Origin: JBDIAG01 sp963835085
GTDB lineage: Bacteria; Actinomycetota; Actinomycetes; Actinomycetales; CAWJMD01
Assembly (NCBI GenBank): GCA_963835085.1
Contig: CAWIED010000001.1
Span: 2,232,001-2,296,000 of the forward strand
Reading direction: 5' to 3'
Length of the DNA stretch: 64,000 bases
Part shown: piece by piece, positions 51,001-59,308 of the stretch
Layout of the letters: every line of letters begins with the position of its first letter
Position numbering within the stretch: position 1 is the stretch's first letter
Notes under the pieces: model-generated
Databases searched by the model: none
What the model was told of the DNA's origin: nothing
Seen by the model: the letters and a program-made list of their open reading frames with translations, nothing else
Translations under genes and position numbers: made by a program

Positions 51001-52387
51001 GTGAGCCGTACCCTGCCCGCCGAGCTCGACGCGTTGCTGCGGCACTGGCTGCCGCAGCAACGCTGGTTTCCCGCGAAGGGTCACGACGTCTCCCTGAGCG
51101 ATCTGGGCGTGCTCGATCTGCCCGCCGACGAGCCGGGGGCGCGCATCGAGCATCGTCTGATCGGCGTGCAGGTCAGCGGTGCGGCGCAGCCACCCCAGGT
51201 GGTACAGGTGCCCCTGGTGCTGCGGACGCAGTCGGCAGCCGAGGGCACCCGTGAGGCGCCAGGATTCGTCGGCGAGGTCGACGGCAGCGCCGTGGTCGAC
51301 GGTCCCCACGACCCGGCCTATGTGGCAGCTCTGCTGCGGCTGGTCGGCACGGGCGCCCGCGCCGTCGGCACGTTCTCGGCCACCGGGCACAGCACCCTGG
51401 GCGCAGTACACGATCCGCAGGCGCCGGCAAAGGTGCTCTCCGGCGAGCAGTCGAACACCTCGATCATCGTCTCCAGCGAACCTGAGCCTTTGATGGTCAA
51501 GCTGTTCCGGGTGCTCAACAACGGGCCGAATCCCGATGTGGAGGTCACCTCGGCGCTCACCGAGGCGGGAGTCACGGCCGTGGCCAAGGTGACCGGCTGG
51601 GTCGACGGAGCCTGGACCGGCCCTGACGGGGAGGCCGCCAGCGGGCACCTGGCGGTCTCCGGCGGAGTTTCTCGCCGGCTCCAGCGACGCCTGGCGAGTA
51701 GCCCTCGAATCGCTTCGCCAAGGTGGCGATTTCACCACTGCGGCAACCGAGCTCGGCGATGCGACCGCGCGCGTGCACACCGCGCTGGCGCAGCGGCTGG
51801 GCAGCGCACCGGCCACAGCCGAGCAGGTGAGCGAGGTCGTGACCCAACTCCGGGGGCGCGTCGAGTGGGCGCTGCGTGAGGTACCGCAGCTCGGCGAGTG
51901 GGCTGAGCAGCTGCACCGGCACTCCGAGCGTTTGGGGCGCCTGACGGCTGCCGATCTCGGCGAGCTGCAGCGCGTGCACGGCGACTACCACCTGGGCCAG
52001 GTCCTGCACTCCCCCACCCGCGGCTGGATTCTGCTCGACTTCGAGGGTGAGCCGTTACGCCCACTGGCAGAACGGATTCGACCTGACCTGCCGATGCGCG
52101 ACGTGGTCGGCATGGTGCGCTCGTTCGACTATGCAGCGGCCTTCGTGAGCTTCGAGAACCCACAGTCGCAAGACTTCGCGCAACAATGGGCGCGCCAGTG
52201 CCAGGAGGCCTTCCTGGACGGCTACGCCCGGATTCGCGGCGGCGGGGCAGGCGCAAGCGGCTCCCGACTGTTCGATGCCCTGCTGCTCGACAAGGCGCTA
52301 TACGAGGTCGTCTACGAGGCGCGCAATCGTCCCGACTGGCTTGCCATCCCCCTCACCGCAGTACGCCGCGTCCTGCAGAACGACTGA
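51001..52387 (+). pseudogene. mak: maltokinase (Mak/Pep2) with a +1 frameshift
   Basis: Makes maltose-1-phosphate, the GlgE donor. The first part reads from GTG 51001 (LDALLRHWLPQQRWFPAKG) to GEAASGHLAV, and the rest continues in another frame from EFLAGSSDAWRVALESL to the stop at 52387, including the kinase motif VHGDYHLGQVLHSPTRGWILLDFEGEP with catalytic Asp. The two frames join at 51655-51670; removing one G from GGCGGAG there restores a single ~461-residue protein of normal length (1387 bases is one more than a multiple of three). All other motifs are intact, so this is a very recent lesion or an assembly error. Downstream of glgE, upstream of glgB. Confidence 0.85.
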
Positions 52388-52425
52388 GCCAACCGCTGCG
52401 CCGCGGCGCGTTGTCTTCCGTCAGC

Positions 52426-52693
52426 ATTCCCAGCGGGCCTTCTGCCCGCTCACCTCAGGTGCCGCAAGTCGCGGCGCTGACTCCAACTCAGTATTCCCAG
52501 CGGGCCTTCTGCCCGCTCACCTCAGGTGCCGCAAGTCGCGGCGCTGACTCCAACTCAGTATTCCCAGCGGGCCTTCTGCCCGCTCACCTCAGGTGCCGCA
52601 AGTCGCGGCGCTGACTCCAACTCAGTATTCCCAGCGGGCCTTCTGCCCGCTCACCTCAGGTGCCGCAAGTCGCGGCGCTGACTCCAACTCTGC
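52426..52693. repeat. four tandem copies of a 67-bp unit
   Basis: Copies begin at 52426, 52493, 52560 and 52627 with ATTCCCAGCGGGCC and are nearly identical; only the edges of the first and last differ. Each unit contains two small hairpins: AGCGGGC-CTTCT-GCCCGCT and GCCGC-AAGTC-GCGGC. The unit length is not a multiple of three and no coding is implied. It fills most of the 334-base spacer between the maltokinase stop and glgB. Confidence 0.95.
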
Positions 52694-52721
52694 GTGGCCC
52701 AGATGTGAAAAGGTGAACCTC

Positions 52722-55553
52722 ATGAGCGAGACCCCAGATCAGACCTCGGCAGACGTCGCGGCAACGCCGGCCAAGAAGGCCGCACCCGCCAAGACCGCGG
52801 CGGGTGGTACGGCGAAGAAGGCCCCAGCCAAGAAGGCGCCCGCCCGCAAGGCCACCGCGAAGAAGGGGGCACCCGCCACCGCCCAGCCGAGCGAGGACAC
52901 CTCAGCGGCCGATCTCACCGCGCCTGCAGCCGCCCCCTCCGGCCAATCGGCCCCGGCAGCCACGAAGAAGACCACGAAGAAGACCCCTGCCAAGAAGGCC
53001 CCGGCATCGACGGCGGCTGCCCCAACCGCCGAGACGACCGACGCGCCGGTGCCAGCCAAGAAAGCGGCCAAGAAGGCGCCCGCAGCACGGAAGACGCCGG
53101 CTAAGAAGACTCCTGCCACGAAGACCCCCGCCGCCGAGCAGGCAGCGGACGCAACTCCCCAGCCCGACTCCTCCGGCCTCAGCGAGGCCGAGGCTCGTCA
53201 GCATCCACCGCGCGCGGAGGCGACCCCCCCAATGTCCGAACGAAGCGTCGATCTGCCTCTGGCACAAGGCAAGCCGCGCGACGAAGCAGCGGTGCAGATC
53301 GCCCCGGCCCCGGCCAGCGGCACGCCCACCACAGGCGCCGGCGCACAGGCCAAGCCGGTGAGCGACGACGACTGGAATCTGCTGGGCGCCGGCGCACACT
53401 ACAACCCGCACTCGATCCTCGGTGCGCACCCGCACGACGGAGGCGTCACCATCCGCACCATGCGTCCGGGCGCCGACCACGTGGCCGTGGTGCTCGAAGA
53501 CGGCTCCGAGCACGAGATGACCCACGAGAACCACGGGATCTGGGTGGTGGCGCTCCCCCATTCCACTGTGGGCGACTACCGGATCAAGGTCGCCTACCCC
53601 GACTTCGGCGAGTCGGTCGTCGACGAGCCCTACCGTTTCCTGCCCAGTCTGGGTGAGATGGACGTCTACCTCATCGGCGAGGGTCGGCACGAGCAGCTGT
53701 GGACGGTACTCGGCGCGCACCCGCGCACCTACTCCGGCCCGATGGGCACCACCGAGGGCACCTCGTTCGCCGTGTGGGCGCCCAATGCCCGGGCCGTGCG
53801 GCTCATCAGCGACGCCAACTTCTGGAACGGCTACGCCACCCAGATGCGCAGCATCGGCTCATCGGGCATCTGGGAGATCTTCGTCCCCGGTGTCGGGCCC
53901 GGCACGATCTACCGCTACGAGATCCAAGGCCAGGACGGGCACTGGCACGCCAAGTCAGACCCCATGGCGCAGTGGACGGAGGTTCCGCCCGCCAACGCGT
54001 CCAAGGTCGTCGACAGCAAGTACACCTGGAGCGACAGCGACTACCTCAGCCAGCGCAGCAACGATGCCCAACGGCGTCCGCTCAGCATCTACGAGGTGCA
54101 CCTGGGTTCGTGGCGGGAGGGCCTGTCGTACCGCGACCTGGCAACTCAGCTCACCGAATACGTCCTCGACCTGGGCTTCACCCACGTGGAGTTCCTGCCC
54201 GTGGCCGAGCACCCGTTCACGCCCTCGTGGGGATACCAGGTCACGGGGTACTTCGCCCCGACCTCGCGCTTCGGCCATCCTGACGACTTCCGGTTCCTGG
54301 TGGACACCCTGCATCAGGCCGGCATCGGTGTCATCGTCGACTGGGTGCCGGCGCACTTCCCCAAGGACGCGTGGGCGCTGGCCCGCTTCGACGGCCAGGC
54401 CCTGTACGAGTACGCAGACCCACGTCGTGGCGACCATCCCGACTGGGGCACGCATGTCTTCGACTTCGGTCGCCGCGAGGTCCGGAACTTCCTTGTAGCC
54501 AATGCCATCTACTGGCTCGAGGAGTTCCACATCGACGCGCTGCGCGTCGACGCGGTGGCGTCCATGCTCTACCTCGACTACTCCCGCGAAGACGGCCAGT
54601 GGCTCCCCAACAAGTACGGCGGCCGCGAGCATCTCGAGGCCATCGACTTCCTGCAGGAGACCACGGCCACCTGCTACAAGCGGGTGCCCGGGTCGATGAT
54701 GATCGCCGAGGAGTCCACCGCCTGGCCCGGCGTCACCAAGCCCACCGACACCGGCGGCCTCGGCTTCGGGTTCAAGTGGAACATGGGCTGGATGAACGAC
54801 TCGCTGCGCTACATGGCCGAGAACCCCATGTACCGGCAATACCACCACTCCGAGCTCACGTTCTCGATGGTGTACGCCTTCAGCGAGAACTACGTGCTGC
54901 CGATCAGCCACGACGAGGTCGTGCACGGCAAGGGCTCGCTGCTGCGCAAGATGCCCGGCGACAACTGGCAGCAGCATGCCAACGTCCGCGCCTTCCTGGC
55001 GTACATGTGGGCTCACCCCGGAAAGCAGCTGCTGTTCATGGGTTCTGAGTTCGCACAGTCGTCGGAGTGGTCGGAGGCTCACGGCCTCGACTGGTGGCTG
55101 CTGGAGCACCTGCCCCACCGCGGCACCCAGAACCTGGTGCGCGATCTCAACACCATCTACAAGCAGACGCCTGCCCTGTGGGAGTACGACCACGAGCCGG
55201 CGGGCTTCGAGTGGATCGACGCGGACGACTACACCCGCAACGTGTTGTCGTTCGTGCGCTACGACGCCGACCGCAACCCGTTGGTGTGCGTCATCAACTT
55301 CGCGGGCTCTCCGCACGGTGACTTCCGGCTGGGCCTCCCCTTCGCCGGCGAGTGGGACGAAGTGCTCAACACCGACGCCGAGCAGTACGGCGGCTCCGGC
55401 GTGGGCAACCTCGGCAAGCTCACCGCCGACGACACCCCTGCGCACGGCCGCGCCGCGTCCGTCGTCATGACGGTGCCGCCGCTGGGTGCCATCTGGCTCC
55501 GCCCGTCACCGGGCAACGCCGGCCTGCTCGCCGTCGAGGAGTCCGACAGCTGA
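52722..55553 (+). CDS. glgB: 1,4-alpha-glucan branching enzyme GlgB with a long Lys/Ala-rich N-terminal tail
   Basis: A 943-residue protein. Residues ~1-212 are low-complexity and built from TPAKKAAPAKTAA / KKAPAKKAPARK-like units, much like the tails of histone H1-like bacterial proteins. From ~213 (DDWNLLGAGAHYNPHSILGAHPHDGG) a normal GlgB follows: N1 and N2 domains, then the barrel with FLPVAEHPFTPSWGYQVTGYFAPTSRFG, IDALRVDAVASMLYLDYSRE (nucleophile Asp), SMMIAEESTAWPGV (acid Glu), and LPISHDEVVHGKGSLL (Asp). It introduces alpha-1,6 branches. AAAAGG precedes the ATG by eight bases. The next gene overlaps its stop. Confidence 0.94.
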   Translation: MSETPDQTSADVAATPAKKAAPAKTAAGGTAKKAPAKKAPARKATAKKGAPATAQPSEDTSAADLTAPAAAPSGQSAPAATKKTTKKTPAKKAPASTAAAPTAETTDAPVPAKKAAKKAPAARKTPAKKTPATKTPAAEQAADATPQPDSSGLSEAEARQHPPRAEATPPMSERSVDLPLAQGKPRDEAAVQIAPAPASGTPTTGAGAQAKPVSDDDWNLLGAGAHYNPHSILGAHPHDGGVTIRTMRPGADHVAVVLEDGSEHEMTHENHGIWVVALPHSTVGDYRIKVAYPDFGESVVDEPYRFLPSLGEMDVYLIGEGRHEQLWTVLGAHPRTYSGPMGTTEGTSFAVWAPNARAVRLISDANFWNGYATQMRSIGSSGIWEIFVPGVGPGTIYRYEIQGQDGHWHAKSDPMAQWTEVPPANASKVVDSKYTWSDSDYLSQRSNDAQRRPLSIYEVHLGSWREGLSYRDLATQLTEYVLDLGFTHVEFLPVAEHPFTPSWGYQVTGYFAPTSRFGHPDDFRFLVDTLHQAGIGVIVDWVPAHFPKDAWALARFDGQALYEYADPRRGDHPDWGTHVFDFGRREVRNFLVANAIYWLEEFHIDALRVDAVASMLYLDYSREDGQWLPNKYGGREHLEAIDFLQETTATCYKRVPGSMMIAEESTAWPGVTKPTDTGGLGFGFKWNMGWMNDSLRYMAENPMYRQYHHSELTFSMVYAFSENYVLPISHDEVVHGKGSLLRKMPGDNWQQHANVRAFLAYMWAHPGKQLLFMGSEFAQSSEWSEAHGLDWWLLEHLPHRGTQNLVRDLNTIYKQTPALWEYDHEPAGFEWIDADDYTRNVLSFVRYDADRNPLVCVINFAGSPHGDFRLGLPFAGEWDEVLNTDAEQYGGSGVGNLGKLTADDTPAHGRAASVVMTVPPLGAIWLRPSPGNAGLLAVEESDS

Positions 55554-56350
55554 GCGCGCCGGAGCTGGCTTGGTGCAGCTGGCACCACGTCGACGGGGTC
55601 GCTGAGCTGCTGCTCACGACCCCGTCGGGGTCTGGGTTGCCTTCTGCCGGAACAGATCTCGCCGTCCTGGTCGACGCTCTGCTCGACCGCGGCGACATCG
55701 CGCGGGTGCAGGTGGAGGTGCCTGCCGACGCCGCCGAACTCCTGGCGGTGTGCGCGCGGGCCGGATTGCGGCGCGAAGGCGTGCGCCGGGGTCTCGACGG
55801 TGGCGTCGTGCTGCTCGGCAGGTTGCGCTCCGACGTACATCCCGCCCACGACCTACTGCCCACGATTGCCGCGTCGATGCCCACCTCGCTGCGAGCGGCC
55901 GGCTGGTATCTCACGGACGCCAGCGACCGGGTGCTGCTGGTCGATCCGGTCTACAAGGAGGGCTTCGACATCCCCGGCGGAGTTGCCGAGGCGGGGGAAG
56001 ACCTGAGGCAGGCGGCCACCCGCGAACTCGCCGAAGAGCTCGCCCTGACCCTGCCGGCCGGCGACCTGCTGGTGCTCGACTTCTGTGCCGCCACCGACCG
56101 GCGGGGCGATATCGAGCTCGCCATCTTCGACGGCGGACGGCACCCGGGCAGTCTCGTCGACGGGCTCACCTTTCCCGATGGAGAACTCTCCCGCGCGGTC
56201 TGGGTGCACCCAGACGACCTCGACGGCCTGGCGCCCGACGCGCTGGTGCGCCGATTGCGCGCGGTCTACGACGCCCGCCGTTCAGGATGCCTCCCCGGCC
56301 CCACGCTGCTCTTGCACGAGGGGCGACTCCAGGCGCCGGCAGCGGACTGA
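55550..56350 (+). CDS. GNAT-like / Nudix hydrolase fusion
   Basis: About 266 residues. The N-terminal ~100 residues resemble half of an acetyltransferase fold (TDLAVLVDALLDRGDIARVQVEVPADAAELLAVCARAGLRREGVRRG). The C-terminal part is a Nudix domain with GGVAEAGEDLRQAATRELAEEL, keeping the Gx5Ex7REUxEE core; the usual following glycine is replaced (EELAL). No ATG, GTG or TTG stands near the fold start; a CTG at 55550 overlapping the glgB TGA (CTGA) with GAGGAG eight bases upstream is the best start. It probably hydrolyses a nucleoside diphosphate derivative; a link to glucan metabolism is only positional. Confidence 0.72.
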   Translation: MSAPELAWCSWHHVDGVAELLLTTPSGSGLPSAGTDLAVLVDALLDRGDIARVQVEVPADAAELLAVCARAGLRREGVRRGLDGGVVLLGRLRSDVHPAHDLLPTIAASMPTSLRAAGWYLTDASDRVLLVDPVYKEGFDIPGGVAEAGEDLRQAATRELAEELALTLPAGDLLVLDFCAATDRRGDIELAIFDGGRHPGSLVDGLTFPDGELSRAVWVHPDDLDGLAPDALVRRLRAVYDARRSGCLPGPTLLLHEGRLQAPAAD

Positions 56351-56546
56351 GGGCACTCCGAGAAGTGTGCGTGCGGTGTCGGTTCCGGGCGGGATGGCTG
56401 ACAAGGCGCGAAGGCCGCCCTTGTAGCTCCGTTGATGTGGTCGGCTCGTAGTCAGTCGCCTGGTCCAGGAAGCGACACGCAGTGGATAGCTGCCAGGCCC
56501 TGAGCCGAGCTAGTTCCACGGCGGGCTCGCGGGCCGGGCTGGTCAA

Positions 56547-56637
56547 TGTCCGGAATCCGGCGCCAGTGAGAGCGAGTAGGCGCGTGCTGAGCACGAACTC
56601 CAAACCCTGCACACCCGCTACAGCCGGATTCCGGACA
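56547..56637. repeat. 15-bp perfect inverted repeat enclosing 61 bases
   Basis: TGTCCGGAATCCGGC (56547-56561) and GCCGGATTCCGGACA (56623-56637) are exact complements. The interior contains a smaller palindrome GTGCTGAGCAC (56584-56594) and no gene. It could be a MITE-like element or a structured RNA. The rest of 56351-56893 shows no convincing gene. Confidence 0.7.
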
Positions 56638-56893
56638 CTCTCTGGCCGGGAATCCTGGGTGGCGGGTGTCGATATGGGTGAGTTCGCCAGGGTAGAGGTA
56701 GCGGTATCGGGAGAAATGTGGTTGATCCATCGGCCGCCCTACACAGTCCGAGCACCGCACACGCCTGGGATTGCTTGTGGGATCGTCGGCCAGCTGGACG
56801 CGGGTTTCGTTTGGGGCGTCGGTCGGTGTCACCGGCGTCATCGAGCGCATTCGGCGCTATCGAAACGGGTTCACCCGGCGATGGCGCTTGGTT

Positions 56894-57220
56894 GGTGCCA
56901 GCTGCGCGGACAAGTCCGCGTTCGGCACCATCGAGCCACGCGAACGCGGAGATGACCCGCCTATCTGGTGTCAGCCGCGTGGAATACGCCGCCTTTGGCA
57001 TAGCCGAACGGCCACACGAGGCAATGGCAGACCTGGCCGGTGCCAACCGCGTGAAGAAACCCGCGTTCGGCACCTTCAACCAAGGCAACCGCCAGAACGA
57101 CCCGGTTACCTGGTGCCAACCGCGTGAAATACACCGCCTTTGGCACAGCCCAACGGCCCGACACGGCACATGGCAGACCTGGCCGGTGCCAACCGCGTGG
57201 AATAGGCCGCCTCGGGTGTA
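56894..57220. repeat. array of five 36-bp imperfect palindromes at 72-73-bp spacing
   Basis: Copies at 56894-56929, 56967-57002, 57039-57074, 57112-57147 and 57185-57220. The pattern is GGTGCCA(A)CCGCGTG-A(A)-CCGCnTTtGGCAc; outer TGCCA and TGGCA pair. The intervening 36-37-base segments alternate in similarity (second with fourth, first with third), so the larger unit is about 146 bp. The same element occurs three times at 43099-43282. Confidence 0.8.
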
Positions 57221-57252
57221 GCCGAACAGACCCGGGAGTGCCAGAGGGCCGT

Positions 57253-58218
57253 CTAGAACAACGCGCTGGCCAGCGCCCGACGAGCCTTGACGACACGTTC
57301 GTCGTCGCCGCCTACGACCTCGAAGAGCTCGACAAGCCGCGCACGCACCCGGTCGCGATCTGCTCCCGCGGTGACTCGCACCAGGTCGATCAGCCGCTTG
57401 AAGCCGTCTTCGACGTGCCCACCGGCCAGGTCGAGATCGGCCACCAGCAGCGCGGCGTCGAGATCGGCGGGGTCGGCGGCAGCGGCCGCGCGGGCGGCGG
57501 CGAGATCAGCGGTGCTGACCCGCTGCAGCAATGACACCTGCGCCAGACCGGCACTGGCCATCCGGTCGGCCGGGTTCTCCCGGAGTGCCGCCTGATAGGC
57601 CGTGGCCGCGCCGTCGAGGTCGTTGGCCTCCAGTGCGTCGTAGGCCTGCTGGTGCAGGGGCGGCAACTCCGGCTCCGCGGGCGCGGTCGGTGCCGAGCCG
57701 TCTACCGAGAGCCGTCCGCTCACGCCGTTCTGGGCTGCCACCGCCAGCACCTCATCGATCACCTGACGCACCTGGGCCTCGGGCTGGGCACCTTGGAACA
57801 GCGGCAGCGGCCGCCCGCCGATCACCGCGATGACCGTGGGCAGCGACTGCACGCGCAGGGCGGCGGCGATGTCCTTCTCCGCCTCGACGTCGATCTTGGC
57901 CAGCAGCCACGTGCCGCCGTCGGCCAGCACGAGCTTCTCCAGCACGGGTGAGAGCTGCTTGCACGGTTGGCACCAGTCGGCCCACAGGTCGAGCACCACC
58001 GGCACGGTGGCCGACAGACCGAGCACGGACTCGAAGCTGGCCGCCGTGACGTCCACGACGAGGCTCGGCACCGGCACCGATGCACCCTCCGGCGCTGCCG
58101 CCTCGCCAGGCTGCGTCGCGGCCCGGGAGCCAGGGGCTCCGGGGCGCCGGGTCAGGCCGGACAGGTCGACTGCGCCGCGCAGGTTGAGACCGCGGGGCTG
58201 ACTTGCGGGAGTGCTCAT
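57253..58218 (-). CDS. CnoX/YbbN-like thioredoxin with TPR-like tail
   Basis: A 321-residue cytoplasmic protein: a ~55-residue disordered leader, a thioredoxin domain (ASFESVLGLSATVPVVLDLWADWCQPCKQLSPVLEKL, active site WCQPCK), then a helical tail of tetratricopeptide-like repeats (HQQAYDALEANDLDGAATAYQAALRENPADRMA). This is the architecture of the co-chaperone/holdase YbbN (CnoX), which protects proteins under oxidative stress. Both cysteines are present, so redox activity is likely. The ATG at 58218 has GGAG six bases upstream. Its neighbours upstream are the lipoprotein/membrane pair. Confidence 0.85.
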   Translation of the reverse strand: MSTPASQPRGLNLRGAVDLSGLTRRPGAPGSRAATQPGEAAAPEGASVPVPSLVVDVTAASFESVLGLSATVPVVLDLWADWCQPCKQLSPVLEKLVLADGGTWLLAKIDVEAEKDIAAALRVQSLPTVIAVIGGRPLPLFQGAQPEAQVRQVIDEVLAVAAQNGVSGRLSVDGSAPTAPAEPELPPLHQQAYDALEANDLDGAATAYQAALRENPADRMASAGLAQVSLLQRVSTADLAAARAAAAADPADLDAALLVADLDLAGGHVEDGFKRLIDLVRVTAGADRDRVRARLVELFEVVGGDDERVVKARRALASALF

Positions 58219-58282
58219 TGCTGGCTCCAAGCTCAGGTCGGACGTGGTTCGGAAGGGCAGTGCTGAGATGGTGGTCAGGAGA

Positions 58283-59308
58283 TTACGAGGCTGTGGCCGC
58301 GGTGATCAGGTTCTGGCCCGCCACGACGCTGATCGGATCTTTCGATTGGCTGGTGGGCACGTAGATCCCGACCATGATCATCCGGGTCTGGGTGAGCTGC
58401 TTGGTGATCTTCTGGACCCCGGTGAGCGCTTGCGCCTCGGGGCTCAAGGTCGTACTGAAACCATTCAGTGCCTCGATCGTCGTGTTCTCGTTGAGCTGAC
58501 CCACCACAAGGGCGCCACCGTCGGCCGTGTCGAACGCCCACAGATCGCCGGCATTCGAGACCGTCGTGGTCACTTTGAAGCAATTGGGACAGCTCACGGT
58601 CAACAGCTTCACCTGGGCTTCGTGTGACGTGAGCAAGACCTCGGTCAGCGAGCTGGCGGTGATCTTGGTGGCGTCGGGGGCCGAAGTGCCCTGGGTCAGC
58701 ACCGACGCGTACAGATCGAGCGCCGCGCGCGGAGACATCAGGAGTCCACTTCCGTCGCCGGCCCGGCGCACGCCCACCCCGTCCCGGATGGGGTCGGTCA
58801 GCGGCAGTTGCGCACCGCCGAGCATGGGCACGTCCGCAGTGAGCTTGTACAGCTCACGCGGAGCCCGCTGCGTCAGCACGAGCAGCTGGGGCAGGGTGTC
58901 CTGCGCGTTCTGCCGGGTGACGACGATGGCCGTGCGCGGCCAGTCCTGCTCGCGCGGCACCACGTCCTGCAGTTGTTCGGCGCCCACCGGCGCGAGCAGC
59001 TTGAGCTCGGGGTTCTTGGCGAGCGCCGTGTAGGCGGCGGTGCGTTCCGCCAGAGCGGGACCGTCAGCCACGGTAGCGAGCAGGGTTGCGTCCTTGGCGG
59101 CGTCGGCCCGGGCGACGGTGTCGGTGACCCGCTCGATCACGGTGTCGAGTTGACCGCTCGACAGCACGGGCACGGCTTCGGTGGAGGGCCGGGGGCTGGG
59201 TTGGGGAAGGCCCTGCTGACTGCAGCCGGCAAGGACGGTGACGGCAACGGCCAAGGCAGCTGCATAACGACGCCTGGAACCGCACAACCTCCGGGAGACA
59301 ATGCTCAT
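58283..59308 (-). CDS. conserved lipoprotein of unknown function
   Basis: A 341-residue exported lipoprotein: positively charged start (MSIVSRRLCGSRRRYAAA), hydrophobic core and lipobox LAGC (cysteine at about residue 29), then a Pro/Ser linker (QPSPRPSTEAVPVLSS). The mature part has no motif I recognise; CPNCF near residue 240 offers two further cysteines. The start overlaps the stop of the upstream membrane protein by four bases (ATGA), so the two probably act together at the cell surface. Similar gene pairs next to YbbN-like genes occur in other actinobacteria, from memory. Confidence 0.7.
   Translation of the reverse strand: MSIVSRRLCGSRRRYAAALAVAVTVLAGCSQQGLPQPSPRPSTEAVPVLSSGQLDTVIERVTDTVARADAAKDATLLATVADGPALAERTAAYTALAKNPELKLLAPVGAEQLQDVVPREQDWPRTAIVVTRQNAQDTLPQLLVLTQRAPRELYKLTADVPMLGGAQLPLTDPIRDGVGVRRAGDGSGLLMSPRAALDLYASVLTQGTSAPDATKITASSLTEVLLTSHEAQVKLLTVSCPNCFKVTTTVSNAGDLWAFDTADGGALVVGQLNENTTIEALNGFSTTLSPEAQALTGVQKITKQLTQTRMIMVGIYVPTSQSKDPISVVAGQNLITAATAS

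Noticed and set aside
56351..56893. Small genes in this spacer
   Set aside because: Open frames here are arginine-rich shadows without ribosome-binding sites or familiar sequence.
56894..57220. CRISPR array (36-bp repeats with 36-37-bp spacers)
   Set aside because: The repeats are diverged palindromes, the spacers resemble each other in alternation, and no cas gene is in the window. A duplicated 146-bp unit explains the pattern better.
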